A stretch of 64,000 nt of DNA from Nonomuraea candida (GTDB taxonomy: Bacteria; Actinomycetota; Actinomycetes; Streptosporangiales; Streptosporangiaceae). The notes beneath the pieces are model-generated. The model did not search any database. It saw only the letters and a list, made by a program, of their open reading frames with translations, and had not been told where the DNA came from. This document shows positions 53,961 to 63,687 of this stretch, in pieces (the stretch's first letter is position 1; each line of letters opens with the position of its first letter). The position numbers and the translations under genes are program-made. The DNA lies in NCBI RefSeq assembly GCF_000725485.1, contig NZ_KL647031.1:434001-498000 (forward strand). Reading direction: 5' to 3'.

Positions 53961-54677
53961 GTGCCGGCAGATCACAGGCTCGACCGCGACACCGGGCGCG
54001 GGCTCGCGCACGAGCTCGTCGAGCGGCTCAAGGCCCGCATTCTCGCCGGCGAGATCGAGCCGGGCCAGAAGCTCCCCACCGAGTCCTCGCTCATCCAGGA
54101 GTTCGGCGTCAGCCGCACGGTGGTCCGCGAGGCCATCTCGCGGCTGCAGGCCGCCGGGCTGGTCGAGACCTTCCAGGGGCGCGGCTCGTTCGTGCTGGCC
54201 CTGCCCGCCTCCACGGCCTTCTCCGTGGAGGCCTCGCAGGTTCGCACCCACCGCGACGTCCTCGACATGATCGACTTCCGCATCGGCGTCGAGTCGGAGG
54301 CGGCGGGGCTGGCCGCGGAGCGCCGGACCGACCTGCAGCTCAAGGCCATCGAGCGGGCGCTGATCGACCTGGGGCGCTCCGACGAGCAGCCGGGCAACGC
54401 CGTCGAGGCCGACTTCGAGTTCCACCTGAAGATCGCGCTGGCCGCCAACAACCGCTTCTACTCCGACCTGCTCACCTCGCTCGGCCCGATGATGATCATG
54501 CTGCCGCGCACCCGGCTGGAGCACGTCTACACCGTCTCCGACGCCGGGCACTTCACCCGGGTGACGCTGGAGCACGAGAACATCTACCGCGCCATCGCGG
54601 GCCAGGACTCCGCGGCGGCGCGGGCGGCGATGCGGCTGCACCTGTCCAACTCCCGCGCCCGCCTCCAGCCGCCCTAG
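53961..54677 (+). CDS. FadR/GntR-family regulator (FCD domain)
   Basis: 238 residues: wHTH (about 12-75; LAHELVERLKARILAGEIEPG, SLIQEFGVSRTVVREAISRLQ, VETFQGRGSFV) and helical FCD ligand domain (about 95-225; FRIGVESEAAGLAAERR, ADFEFHLKIALAANN with metal-binding Asp/His). Likely senses a hexarate or its product and controls the dehydratase genes. GTG 53961 was chosen over a TTG at 53952. Confidence 0.92.
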   Translation: MPADHRLDRDTGRGLAHELVERLKARILAGEIEPGQKLPTESSLIQEFGVSRTVVREAISRLQAAGLVETFQGRGSFVLALPASTAFSVEASQVRTHRDVLDMIDFRIGVESEAAGLAAERRTDLQLKAIERALIDLGRSDEQPGNAVEADFEFHLKIALAANNRFYSDLLTSLGPMMIMLPRTRLEHVYTVSDAGHFTRVTLEHENIYRAIAGQDSAAARAAMRLHLSNSRARLQPP

Positions 54678-54688
54678 CCTCCCGGCGG

Positions 54689-56533
54689 TCAGGCCCAGCC
54701 GTAGACCGACCTGATCGCCGCGGCGATCTCGTTCACCAGGCCCACGTCGTTGCCGTTGGCCAGGATCGCGTAGCCCGCACCCAGCTCCGGATAGCCCTTG
54801 AAGACCGACTTGAAGCCGTGGTTGGAGCCGTCGTGGGTGTAGGAGAAGTTCCGGGTGCCGTAGCCGGCGGTGAACACGCCCAGGCCCATGCCGCTCTGCG
54901 GGCCGGGGCCGAGCAGGCGCCGCACGGACGCCCGGGTGAGCGGGCCCGCCACGTCGCCGGCGGCCGTCCACGCCTTGTTCAGGTAGCACACGAGCCGGCA
55001 CAGGTCCTGCACGGTCGTGTAGAGGCCGGCGGCGGCCGACTCGGGGTAGCGGTTGCGCCTGCCGGGGATCACCGCGCCCGTGGCGGTGTGTCCCGCGGCC
55101 CGCTCGAAGGCGGGCTCCAGCGCGTACGAGCTGGTCTTCATGCCGAGCGGGCCGAACACCTCCCGCTCCATGTACTGCGCCAGCGACAGGCCGCTCTGCT
55201 CCTCGACCATCCGCTGCAGCAGCACGAACCCGGCCCCGGAGTAGTGATACTCGGCCCCGGGCACGGTGGACAGCTCGATCGCGGGGGTGTTGCCCTCGCC
55301 GTTCATGACCTGCAGCAGCGACGGCACGGTGACGCCCGGGCCGTACCCGGGGAAGCCGCCGCCCCCGGCGGAGAAGCCGGAGCAGGCGTCGAGCGGGTGG
55401 GTGGAGCCGCGCCCGATGACGCCGGCCCGGTGGGTGAGCAGCCGCTCGATCGTCGGCGCCGCCGAGGCGGGGACGCAGTCGCGGCGCGGCAGCGTCCAGC
55501 CCAGGTACGGGCGGACGTCGTCGGTCACCGGCTTGCCGAGCGTCTGCAGCAGGCGCAGCACGCCGACCGAGGCGACGGCCTTGCTGATCGAGGCCGCCTG
55601 GAAGGCCGTCTCGGGATGCACGGCCGCGCCGCCGCCCGCCTCCAGCAGGCCGTAGCCGGTGGACCAGGCGATGCGGTTGCCGGTCACCACCGCGACCGCC
55701 ACGCCGGGCGTGCGGTAGGCGCGCATCCGCTGCCAGACGTCCGCGCCGCCGACCGCGTACTCCACCTTGCGCACCGGGTCGGCGGGCAGGGCGGGCAGCG
55801 CGCCGCGCGAGCACAGCGACCAGCCGTCGTTCACCGGCGAGAACGCCACGTTGTGCACCTCCGAGCCGGCGGCCACCATGTCGCTCAGCTCTGTGTAGCA
55901 CTCGTCGTCGATGCCGCGCGCGTGGAACTCGTCCTGCGCGACGACCACCCACCCCCCGGTGTACGGGAACGCCACCCGCGTGACCCGCCGGCCGCCCTGC
56001 GTCAGGTTGCGCATCATCTGGTAGCACTCGTCGTCGATGCCCCGGGCGAAGGTGGCCTTGCCCGCCACCAGCACCCACCGGTTGCCGCCCGCCGGCGGGA
56101 AGGCGACGTGCTCCACCTGCTGCCCGGCGCCGTAGTAGGCGCTGATGCGCTGGTGGCACTCCGCCGGCAGTCCGCGCGCCGACACGCCCCGGTCCGTGGT
56201 GATCACCCAGCGGTCGCCGCCCTCGGGCGGGAAGGCCACGCAGTGGATCCGCCGGCCGGCCGCGACCAGCTTCTTCAGCTCGGCGAAGCACGCGTCGGGG
56301 ATGCCGCGGGCGAAGTAGCGGCCGTCCGCGGTGACCATGACCCAGCCGTTGGACGGGGTGAAGGCGAAGGTGGTGATGCGGTAGGGCGCCAGCTCCTTCA
56401 TCTTCTGGTGCGCCTCGTCGGGGACGCGCCGGTTGAAGAACGGGTATCCCGCCGCCAGCGCCGGCTCCGCGAGCCCCGTCGCCGCCGCCGCGCCCGCGGC
56501 CCCGGCCAGCGTGAGGAAACGTCTCCTGTCCAT
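54689..56533 (-). CDS. Tat-exported serine hydrolase with N-terminal repeat domain and beta-lactamase domain
   Basis: 614 residues: twin-arginine signal (MDRRRFLTLAGAAGAAAATG). Then four to five repeats of about 45 residues (each NRWVxxxxxxxFARGIDDECYxxM...RVxxVAFPP-like, about 45-240). A class C/PBP4-like beta-lactamase domain occupies 255-614: catalytic SxxK in AASISKAV, a Tyr in YHYSGAG where YxN is usual, and the HxG-type third motif in THDGSNHG. Start ATG has GGAG 8 bases upstream. Probably an esterase or D-aminopeptidase-like enzyme displayed by a repeat lectin-like or propeller domain. Confidence 0.85.
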   Translation of the reverse strand: MDRRRFLTLAGAAGAAAATGLAEPALAAGYPFFNRRVPDEAHQKMKELAPYRITTFAFTPSNGWVMVTADGRYFARGIPDACFAELKKLVAAGRRIHCVAFPPEGGDRWVITTDRGVSARGLPAECHQRISAYYGAGQQVEHVAFPPAGGNRWVLVAGKATFARGIDDECYQMMRNLTQGGRRVTRVAFPYTGGWVVVAQDEFHARGIDDECYTELSDMVAAGSEVHNVAFSPVNDGWSLCSRGALPALPADPVRKVEYAVGGADVWQRMRAYRTPGVAVAVVTGNRIAWSTGYGLLEAGGGAAVHPETAFQAASISKAVASVGVLRLLQTLGKPVTDDVRPYLGWTLPRRDCVPASAAPTIERLLTHRAGVIGRGSTHPLDACSGFSAGGGGFPGYGPGVTVPSLLQVMNGEGNTPAIELSTVPGAEYHYSGAGFVLLQRMVEEQSGLSLAQYMEREVFGPLGMKTSSYALEPAFERAAGHTATGAVIPGRRNRYPESAAAGLYTTVQDLCRLVCYLNKAWTAAGDVAGPLTRASVRRLLGPGPQSGMGLGVFTAGYGTRNFSYTHDGSNHGFKSVFKGYPELGAGYAILANGNDVGLVNEIAAAIRSVYGWA

Positions 56534-56657
56534 CTGGGTCACTCCTCAGGGTCAACATCGATCCCGGGAATCCTGACAGAAGAGATCACCCCCGGACGAA
56601 TCAGCCCTCACGGCTCGATCCCGTCGGGGCGCGGTGGGGGGCGGCGGGGCGGGGGGA

Positions 56658-56697
56658 GGCCACGGCCGGCGCTCGGCAGGAGGGGCCGGCCGTGGCC
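56658..56697 (-). terminator. terminator of the tct operon
   Basis: Perfect 12-bp stem GGCCACGGCCGG / CCGGCCGTGGCC with a 16-base loop, starting 4 bp after the stop of the last operon gene. No U-tract. Confidence 0.75.
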
Positions 56698-56700
56698 GGG

Positions 56701-57969
56701 CTACCAGCGGGCCGTGTTCGGGGTGAAGTCCGGGACGATCGAGCGCATGTACGCCGTGTCCTCGCGGCCCCGCTGCCCGCAGCGCACGTACTGCTCGTGC
56801 AGCGTGGCCAGCGCGTCCTCGTCCAGCTCGACGCCCAGGCCGGGGCCGGTGGGCACGGTGACGGCGCCGCCGGAGAACTCCAGGACGCCCGGCTTGACGA
56901 CCTCCTCCGTCTTCCACGGGTAGTGGGTGTCGCAGGCGTAGGTGAGGTTCGGGGTGGCGGCGGCCAGGTGGGTCATGGCGGCCAGGCTGACCCCGAGGTG
57001 CGAGTTGGAGTGCATCGACAGGCCCATGCCGAACGTCTCGCAGATGCCCCCCAGCAGCGCCGAGCGGCGCAGGCCGCCCCACAGGTGGTGGTCGGACAGG
57101 ACGACCTGCACGGCGTCCGCGGCGACCGCCGGCTTGAGGTGCTCGAAGGCGATCACGCACATGTTCGTGGCCAGCGGCAGGCTCGTGTGCCTGGTGACCT
57201 CGGCCATGCCCGCGATGCCGGGCGTCGGGTCCTCCAGGTACTCCAGCACGCCCGAGAGCCGCTCGGCGGCCCCGATCGAGGTCCGCACGGTCCAGGCGCC
57301 GTTGGGGTCGATGCGCAGGGCGTGGCCGGGGAAGGCGGCGGCCAGCGCCTCGACGGTCTCCATCTCGTGGCGGGGCTCGTGGACGCCGCCCTTGAGCTTG
57401 ATGGCGGTGAAGCCGTACTCGTCGATCATCCGGCGCGCCTGGGCGACCATCTGCTCGGGCGTGCGGCCCTCACCCCAGGTGTCCTCGTCGTGGCCGGGGT
57501 GGCCCGCCCACTTGTAGAACAGGTAGCCGGAGTACGGCACCCGCTCGCGTACGGCGCCGCCCAGCAGGTCGCTCACCGGCCGGCCGAGCGCCTTGCCCTG
57601 GAGGTCGAGCAGCGCCACCTCGAACGGCGACACCACGGTGTCCACGGCGCTGGAGACCTCCAGCATGCCGCCGAAGCTCGCGCCCGCGCCGCCCGTGGCG
57701 GCGCCCAGCGTGTCGGTGACGATCCGGCGCAGGGCGTTGAGGTCGAAGACGTCCGCGCCGGGCAGGGCGGCGGCCACCGCCTCCAGCCGGCCCAGGTGGG
57801 CCTGGTCGGCGTAGGTCTCACCCAGCCCGACCAGGCCCTCGTCGGTGCGCACCTGGACGATGGCGCGCAGCACGTACGGCTGGTGCACGCCGACGACGTT
57901 GAGCAGGGGCGGGTCGCGGAAGGCGACGGGGGTGACGGTGACCCCGCTGACCCGCCCGGCGCCCGTCAC
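56701..57969 (-). CDS. glucarate dehydratase-related enolase-superfamily enzyme
   Basis: 422 residues. SFGGMLEVSSAVDTVVSPFE and DLQGKALGRPVSDLLGG match the glucarate dehydratase/GudX group; KxK-like AIKLKGG, metal ligands in RIDPNGAW, EDPTPG and ATNMC, and HSNSHLGVSLAAMTHLAAA with a candidate base His. GTG overlaps the uspA stop (GTGA). It differs from the true gudD starting at 63688, so it may act on a different acid sugar. Confidence 0.85.
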   Translation of the reverse strand: MTGAGRVSGVTVTPVAFRDPPLLNVVGVHQPYVLRAIVQVRTDEGLVGLGETYADQAHLGRLEAVAAALPGADVFDLNALRRIVTDTLGAATGGAGASFGGMLEVSSAVDTVVSPFEVALLDLQGKALGRPVSDLLGGAVRERVPYSGYLFYKWAGHPGHDEDTWGEGRTPEQMVAQARRMIDEYGFTAIKLKGGVHEPRHEMETVEALAAAFPGHALRIDPNGAWTVRTSIGAAERLSGVLEYLEDPTPGIAGMAEVTRHTSLPLATNMCVIAFEHLKPAVAADAVQVVLSDHHLWGGLRRSALLGGICETFGMGLSMHSNSHLGVSLAAMTHLAAATPNLTYACDTHYPWKTEEVVKPGVLEFSGGAVTVPTGPGLGVELDEDALATLHEQYVRCGQRGREDTAYMRSIVPDFTPNTARW

Positions 57970-58361
57970 TGGGCCGCCTTCACGGTCAGCACCGGCACGG
58001 ACGACTCCATGAGGATGCGCTGCGCCTCGCTGCCCATGATGAACTTGCCCACCAGCGAGCGGTGCCGCAGCCCGATCACGATGAGCGTCGCGCCGGTCTC
58101 CCGGACGAGCTGCTCGAAGGTCTCGGGCAGGTCGTCGTCGTGCAGCGGCTGGCGCAGCTCGGCGTCCACGCCCGCCTCCCGCGCCCGCCGCAGCAGCTCC
58201 GCCCCGGCGGCGTCGTCGATCATGTGCTCGTCGACGGGGGCGCCGCGGCGCGGGGAGTTGACGATGATCACGCGCTCGCCGCGCAGCGCGCCCTCGCGCA
58301 GGCCCGCGTCGACCGCGGCCGCGCCCTCCGGCGTGGGCAGGTAACCGACGAGGATGGTCAT
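57966..58361 (-). CDS. UspA-family universal stress protein
   Basis: 131 residues, Rossmann-like USP fold: ILVGYLPTPEGAAAV, VIIVNSPR, and the ATP-binding-type end LIVIGLRHRSLVGKFIMGSEAQRILMESSVPVLTV (G-2x-G-9x-G(S/T)). Its start overlaps tctA (ATGA) and its stop overlaps the dehydratase start, so it is embedded in the transporter operon. Tct operons in actinobacteria often include a Usp; role unknown, perhaps energy sensing. Confidence 0.92.
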   Translation of the reverse strand: MTILVGYLPTPEGAAAVDAGLREGALRGERVIIVNSPRRGAPVDEHMIDDAAGAELLRRAREAGVDAELRQPLHDDDLPETFEQLVRETGATLIVIGLRHRSLVGKFIMGSEAQRILMESSVPVLTVKAAQ

Positions 58362-59869
58362 GACGAAATCTTCTCCTCAACACGAGCGGGCGTCTTACGG
58401 CGCACGAACCTGCCGATCAGCGGCCAGAGTGCGACGAGCAGGACTAGGGCGAAGATCGTCCCGGAGATGGGGCGGGTGAGGAAGCCGGCCGGGTCGCCGC
58501 CGAAGATGAGCAGCGACTGCCGCGCCGAGCTCTCGATCATGGAGCCGAGCACGAACGCCAGCACCAGCGGCCCCGGCTCGAAGCCGAACTTCTTCATCAG
58601 GTAGCCCAGCACGCCGAACACGATCACCAGGAAGATGTCGTAGACCTGGTTGCGCACCGTGTACGCGCCCAGCAGGGTGATGAGCACCGTGATCGGGGCC
58701 ATGATGGCCGGCCGCACCCGCAGGATCCGCACGAACACGCCCACCATCGGGATGCTCATGATCAGCAGCAGGATGTTGCCGATGTACATCGAGTTGACCA
58801 CGCCCCAGAACACGTCCGGGTGCTCGGTGACGAGCTGCGGCCCCGGCTGGATGCCCTGGATGAGCAGCGCGCCGAAGATCAGCGCCATGGTGGCGTTGGC
58901 CGGGATGCCCAGGGTCAGCAGCGGGATGAACGACGAGGTCGCGGCGGCGTTGTTGGCGGTCTCCGGCGCGGCCACGCCCTCGACCGCGCCGCGGCCGAAC
59001 CGCTCGGGCTGCTTGGCGCGCCGCTTCTCCAGCGCGTACGCCGCCAGCGACGACAACACCGCGCCGCCGCCGGGCAGCACGCCCAGCACGAACCCGATCA
59101 GCGAGCCGCGCCCGATCGCGCCCTTGGCCTGGCCCAGGTCCTTGCGCGAGGGCCACACGTTGCCGACCTTGGCCGGCGAGTGCACCTGGTTGTGCCGCTC
59201 CTCCAGGTTGTAGAGGATCTCGCTGAGGCCGAACAGGCCCATGGCGATCGGGATGAAGTCGATGCCCTCGGCCAGGTTCAGGCTGCCGAAGGTGAAGCGC
59301 TCGGCGCCGGTGAAGGTGTCGCGGCCGACGGTCGCGATCAGCAGGCCGACGCAGGCGGCGATGATGGCCTTGAGCTTGTTGCCGTTGCCGATCGAGGAGA
59401 TCAGCAGCACGCCGAGGATGCCCAGGGCGGCGTATTCGGGCGGGCCGAAGTCGACCGCGAACCCGGCCACGACCGGGGCCACGAGCGTCAGGCCGAGGAT
59501 CGAGACCGTGCCGCCGATGAAGGAGCCGATGGCCGCGATGCCCAGCGCGGTGCCCGCCTTGCCCTGCTTGGCCAGCGCGAAGCCGTCGAAGACGGTCACC
59601 ACGGAGGACGCCTCGCCGGGCAGGCGGAGCAGGACGGAGGTGATCGTGCCGCCGTACTGGGCGCCGTAGAAGATGCCGGCCAGCATGATGATCGCCGACA
59701 CGGGCCCGATGCCGTACGTGATCGGCAGCAGGATGGCGATCGTCGCGCCGGGGCCGAGGCCGGGCAGCACGCCGATGAGCATGCCGATGATGACGCCGAC
59801 GAAGCAGTAGAGCAGGTTGGCCGGCTCCAGGACGACGCCGAAGCCTTCGAGGATCGGGGAGATGTCCAT
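58358..59869 (-). CDS. tctA: tripartite tricarboxylate transporter, large membrane subunit
   Basis: TctA, 503 residues, about 12 helices. Signatures GVLPGLGPGATIAILLPITYG near the start, GSGIGxx-type FYGAQYGGTITSVLLRLPGE, and a repeated half GFVLGVLPGGGAVLSS. Ion-driven carrier working with TctB and the TctC binding protein; in this context it probably imports a hexarate. Confidence 0.95.
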   Translation of the reverse strand: MDISPILEGFGVVLEPANLLYCFVGVIIGMLIGVLPGLGPGATIAILLPITYGIGPVSAIIMLAGIFYGAQYGGTITSVLLRLPGEASSVVTVFDGFALAKQGKAGTALGIAAIGSFIGGTVSILGLTLVAPVVAGFAVDFGPPEYAALGILGVLLISSIGNGNKLKAIIAACVGLLIATVGRDTFTGAERFTFGSLNLAEGIDFIPIAMGLFGLSEILYNLEERHNQVHSPAKVGNVWPSRKDLGQAKGAIGRGSLIGFVLGVLPGGGAVLSSLAAYALEKRRAKQPERFGRGAVEGVAAPETANNAAATSSFIPLLTLGIPANATMALIFGALLIQGIQPGPQLVTEHPDVFWGVVNSMYIGNILLLIMSIPMVGVFVRILRVRPAIMAPITVLITLLGAYTVRNQVYDIFLVIVFGVLGYLMKKFGFEPGPLVLAFVLGSMIESSARQSLLIFGGDPAGFLTRPISGTIFALVLLVALWPLIGRFVRRKTPARVEEKISS

Positions 59870-59878
59870 GTGACTTTC

Positions 59879-60457
59879 TCAGATGAGGCGGGGGAGCGGG
59901 ATCTGCAGCAGCAGCACGAAGAGCACGTAGAACGCGGCCACGGCGCCGATGCTGATCACGATGGAGGAGCGCCACGACTCCTTGCCCAGCCAGCGCAGCC
60001 AGACGAACATCAACAGCAGCGAGGGGATCTCGAAGCCGATCACGGGCAGCAGCGCGGCGAGCGCGACGAGCGTCACCAGGCCGGCCGCGGTGAGCAGGCT
60101 GGAGCGCGAGAACCGCTCGGTGTCCTGGAGGCGGCGGCCGGTGACGACGAGCACCGCCGACAGCACGATGATGACGACGCTGATGGCGAAGGGCCACAGG
60201 CCGGGGCCGGGCTGGGTGAGCCGGCCGAGCCCGAGCGCGTACGAGCCGACCGCACCCGCGACGCCGACGGCGAGCGCGACCACGGCGGCCGAGAGCTGCG
60301 AGAGCGGGCCCGCGTGCGGGGGCCTGGCCTCCTCCAGCTCGGCCTGCAGCCGGTCGGCCTCGGCCTGCAGCAGATCCGCGTCGGCACGCCGCGGATCGTC
60401 GTCCGGCGGGCCGGCCGGTTCCGCGCCCGGCGGCCGGGTGGGGTCGGACATGGACAT
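59879..60457 (-). CDS. tctB: tripartite tricarboxylate transporter, small membrane subunit
   Basis: 192 residues: hydrophilic N terminus with an ADADLLQAEADRLQAELEEA helix, then four membrane helices (GLWPFAISVVIIVLSAVLVV, LVTLVALAALLPVIGFEIPS, LMFVWLRWLGK). ATG 60457 has AAGGAG 5 bases upstream. It sits 9 bp before tctA. Confidence 0.92.
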   Translation of the reverse strand: MSMSDPTRPPGAEPAGPPDDDPRRADADLLQAEADRLQAELEEARPPHAGPLSQLSAAVVALAVGVAGAVGSYALGLGRLTQPGPGLWPFAISVVIIVLSAVLVVTGRRLQDTERFSRSSLLTAAGLVTLVALAALLPVIGFEIPSLLLMFVWLRWLGKESWRSSIVISIGAVAAFYVLFVLLLQIPLPRLI

Positions 60458-60524
60458 GCACACTCCTTCGAGGCGGGCGAGGGGGCAGGGCGCGGCCGGG
60501 CTGCCCCGGCCGCCCGCCGGGGGC

Positions 60525-61532
60525 TCAGCCGGTGAGGCTGATGCCGAACTTGTCCAGCTGCGACTTGAACGTGGTGGCGTCGTTCTGCAGGGAGGTGAGG
60601 ACCTCCTGCGGGGCGACCTCCATCGGGGTCAGCGAGTTCTCCTCGTTGAACTTCTTGTACTCCGGCGTCGCGAACGTCTTCTTGGCCGCCTCCAGCAGCT
60701 TGGCCTTGACGTTCTCCGGGGTGCCCTTGGGCGCGGTCAGGAAGCGGTACTGCGTCACCTGGACGTCGAAGCCCTGCTCGATGGCGGTCTTCACCTCGGG
60801 CAGGTAGGGGATGCGCTCCTTGGAGAAGACGGCCAGCGGGACGAGCTTGCCCGCCTTGATGTTCTCGATGGCCTCGCCGATCTGCATGGTGGAGACGTCC
60901 ACCTGGTTGCCGAGCAGGGCGGTCAGGTTGGGGGCGCCGCCGTCGAACGGCACGGCGGTGGACTTGATGTCGGCCGCCCCGAAGGTCAGCGCGGAGGCGA
61001 GCTGGGCGCCGGTGCCGACGCCGGTGGTGCCGTACCTGATCGTCTTGCCGGCCTTCTTGAGGTCCTCGATCGATGTGAAGCCGGACTTGGGGTTGGTCGC
61101 CATGACGTAGTCGTCACGGGAGACGCCGGTGATGACGTCGAACGAGTCGATCTTCGTGGCCTCGGCGGGCGAGACGGTGAGCGGCGTGATCGTGAAGAGC
61201 GAGGCGTTCTGCACCGCGATCTTGTAGCCGTCGGGCTTGGCCGACTGCAGCTCCTTGGCCGCCAGCGCGCCGTTGGCGCCGGGCTTGTTCAGCACGGGCG
61301 TGGAGACGCCGAGCTCCTTGCTGATGCCCTGGGCCAGCGCGCGGGTGATGAGGTCGGACGAGCCGCCGGCCGAGGCGCCGACGCTGAACTCGATGTTGCC
61401 CGACGGATAGTCCCCGTCCCCGCCACCTGAGGAGGTCGTCTTGACACCACCGCACGCGGTCAGCGCGATCGCGGCGGCGGCGCCGACGACACCCTGGAGG
61501 ATGCGGCGGGGGGCTGTCCGAGATGTCGGCAT
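60525..61532 (-). CDS. tctC: tripartite tricarboxylate transporter, substrate-binding lipoprotein
   Basis: 335 residues with lipobox AIALTACG, thus a lipoprotein in this Gram-positive. BugD/TctC fold: GNIEFSVGASAGGSSDLITRAL, KPGANGALAAKELQ, YVMATNPKSGF, TTGVGTGAQLASALTF. ATG 61532 was chosen since AAGGAG is 6 bases upstream. Hexarate or similar dicarboxylate is the likely ligand. Confidence 0.95.
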   Translation of the reverse strand: MPTSRTAPRRILQGVVGAAAAIALTACGGVKTTSSGGGDGDYPSGNIEFSVGASAGGSSDLITRALAQGISKELGVSTPVLNKPGANGALAAKELQSAKPDGYKIAVQNASLFTITPLTVSPAEATKIDSFDVITGVSRDDYVMATNPKSGFTSIEDLKKAGKTIRYGTTGVGTGAQLASALTFGAADIKSTAVPFDGGAPNLTALLGNQVDVSTMQIGEAIENIKAGKLVPLAVFSKERIPYLPEVKTAIEQGFDVQVTQYRFLTAPKGTPENVKAKLLEAAKKTFATPEYKKFNEENSLTPMEVAPQEVLTSLQNDATTFKSQLDKFGISLTG

Positions 61533-61625
61533 TGACTTCTCCTTCATGCGGGCGGAGACCGCCCGTGGATCTCTGTGAAGCGGAGAGAGGGGGTTGCGTA
61601 AGGTTACGGCAAGGTTTCCGCTCTG

Positions 61626-61641
61626 TAGTCTCCGGAGACTA
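61626..61641. promoter_or_regulatory. 16-bp perfect palindrome in tctC/lysR divergent region
   Basis: TAGTCTCCGGAGACTA, an exact dyad about 95 bp upstream of tctC and 53 bp upstream of the LysR gene; candidate operator for control of the transporter. Confidence 0.65.
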
Positions 61642-61676
61642 TGGACCTGCCTCGATGCCTGTCCAGGCTCAATTCG

Positions 61677-61690
61677 GTATCAAGTGATAC
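61677..61690. promoter_or_regulatory. palindrome GTATCAAGTGATAC next to lysR start
   Basis: Perfect 6-bp arms around AG, 3 bp before the LysR ATG; fits an LTTR recognition site (ATC-N-GAT type) for autorepression. Confidence 0.65.
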
Positions 61691-61693
61691 TCT

Positions 61694-62626
61694 ATGTGCA
61701 TCATGCTGACGCTCGATCAGATCAGGGCTTTCGTGGCCGTCGCCGAGGAGCTGCATTTCGGCCGCGCGGCCGAGCGGCTGCGCATGACCCAGCCCCCGCT
61801 CAGCCGCCACATCCAGAAGCTGGAGCGGCAGATCGGCGTGACCCTGCTGGAGCGTGACAACCGCCGGGTCATGCTCACCGACGCCGGCCGCGGCTTCCTG
61901 GAGGACGCCCGGCGCATGCTCTCGCTCGTCGACACCGCCGGAGACCGGGCGCGCAGGATCGCCAGCGGCGCGGCCGGAACCGTGCGGCTCGGCTTCACCG
62001 CCGTCTCGGCCATCAGCATGCTCGGCGCGCTGCTGCGTCGGCTGTCGGAGAAGCTGCCGGAGATCGACGTCATCCTGCACGAGCGGGTGACCGCCGGGCA
62101 GGTGGACGGCCTGCTGCGCGGCGAGCTCGACCTGGGCCTGGCCCGCCCGCCCTTCGACATCGACACGCTCGACTCCCGCGTCGTCTTCCGCGAGCCGCTG
62201 TGCGCCGTGGTGCCCATCGGGCACCGGCTGGCCGCGCTGGGCCGGCCGCTCGCGCCCGACGACTTCGACGGCCTGCCCGTGGTCAGCTACAACCCGGTGC
62301 AGTCGCGCTACTTCCACGAGCTGACCGTGCGCTTCCTCACCAACGCCCACCCCCGCATCGAGCAGCAGGTGCACCAGATCCTCACCGCCGTGCTCCTCGT
62401 CGCGGCCGGCCGGGGCGTGGCGCTGGCGCCCGCCAGCGCCCGCTCGCTCGGCGTGGACGGCGTCGCCTTCTGCGATCTCGTACGCGGCGGCGGCGACCCG
62501 CTGGACGGCGACGCGGGCACGGGCGAGCCCGTCGAGCTGCACGTGATCTGGGACCGCACCTCCACCAACCCGGCGCTCGGCCGCGTGCTCGAACTGCTCC
62601 CCGATCTGGAGGCCCCGGCTCCATGA
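61694..62626 (+). CDS. LysR-family transcriptional regulator
   Basis: 310 residues: N-terminal wHTH (about 5-65: [43 protein letters not shown]) and periplasmic-binding-like effector domain. Divergent from tctC and upstream of kdgD, so it probably controls both hexarate uptake and breakdown. ATG 61703 is an alternative start. Confidence 0.93.
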   Translation: MCIMLTLDQIRAFVAVAEELHFGRAAERLRMTQPPLSRHIQKLERQIGVTLLERDNRRVMLTDAGRGFLEDARRMLSLVDTAGDRARRIASGAAGTVRLGFTAVSAISMLGALLRRLSEKLPEIDVILHERVTAGQVDGLLRGELDLGLARPPFDIDTLDSRVVFREPLCAVVPIGHRLAALGRPLAPDDFDGLPVVSYNPVQSRYFHELTVRFLTNAHPRIEQQVHQILTAVLLVAAGRGVALAPASARSLGVDGVAFCDLVRGGGDPLDGDAGTGEPVELHVIWDRTSTNPALGRVLELLPDLEAPAP

Positions 62627-62759
62627 TGCCCGGAAGGTATCGCCAGATTCAGAATCGCACTTGGACAGGAATCGCCCCACCTTCTTAGCCTGTCGGCGTC
62701 AGTCCTTACCGGCGGTGCGGGGAAATCCCACGACCGCAAGTGAAGCGAGGAGCGCCACC

Positions 62760-63674
62760 ATGCCCAATTACTCCCCGCAGGAGCTCGCCACACAGCTCAA
62801 GAGCGGTCTGTTGTCGTTCCCCGTCACCCATTTCACCGAGTCCCTGGAGTTCGACGAGACCGCCTACCGGGCGCACCTGGCGTGGCTGAGCTCGTACCCG
62901 GTGGCCGGGCTGTTCGCCGCGGGAGGCACCGGGGAGGGCTTCTCGCTGACGCCCGCCGAGATCGACCGGGTGGTCCGCGCGGCGGTGGGCGAGGTCAACG
63001 GCAAGGTCCCGGTCATCGCCCCGGCCACCGGCGGCACCGCGACCGCCGTCGAGCAGGCCAGGGCCGCCGAGGCGGCGGGCGCCGACGGCCTGCTCCTGAT
63101 GCCCCCCTACCTCACCGAGGCCGGCCAGGAGGGCCTGGTCGAGCACATCTCCGCGGTCTGCCGCGCCACCGGGCTGGGCGTCGTCGTCTACAGCCGCGCC
63201 AACGCGGTGCTCGACGACCGCTCCGTCGCCGCGCTGGCCGACCGGAACGAGACGTTCGTCGGCTTCAAGGACGGCGTGGGCAACATCGAGAACCTCACCC
63301 GCATCTACGCCGCCGTCGGCGACCGCCTGGCCTACATCGGCGGCCTGCCCACGGCCGAGACCTTCGCCCTGCCGCTGTTGCAGCTCGGCATGAGCACGTA
63401 CTCCTCGGCGATCTTCAACTTCGTGCCGCAGTACGCGCTCGACTTCTACGCCGACGTGCGCGCCCAGGACCGCGAGGCCGTCTACCGGCGCATCCGCGAG
63501 TTCGTGCTGCCCTACCTGGACATCCGCGACCGCACCAAGGGATACGCTGTGTCGATCATCAAGGCGGGCCTGGCCGCCGTCGGCCGCCCGGCCGGCCCCG
63601 TCCGCCCGCCGCTGTCGAACCTGAAGGACGGCGAGCTCGCCGAGCTGACCGCCCTCATCAACAAGATCAGCTAG
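62760..63674 (+). CDS. kdgD: 5-dehydro-4-deoxyglucarate dehydratase
   Basis: DHDPS-superfamily aldolase-type barrel, 304 residues, converting 5-keto-4-deoxyglucarate to 2,5-dioxopentanoate with loss of CO2 and water. Schiff-base Lys in [20 protein letters not shown] and [10 protein letters not shown] are typical; [10 protein letters not shown] carries the Tyr. Ribosome-binding site GAGGAG 7 bases before ATG 62760. Followed 13 bp later by gudD. Confidence 0.95.
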   Translation: MPNYSPQELATQLKSGLLSFPVTHFTESLEFDETAYRAHLAWLSSYPVAGLFAAGGTGEGFSLTPAEIDRVVRAAVGEVNGKVPVIAPATGGTATAVEQARAAEAAGADGLLLMPPYLTEAGQEGLVEHISAVCRATGLGVVVYSRANAVLDDRSVAALADRNETFVGFKDGVGNIENLTRIYAAVGDRLAYIGGLPTAETFALPLLQLGMSTYSSAIFNFVPQYALDFYADVRAQDREAVYRRIREFVLPYLDIRDRTKGYAVSIIKAGLAAVGRPAGPVRPPLSNLKDGELAELTALINKIS

Positions 63675-63687
63675 GGGCGGGATCGCG

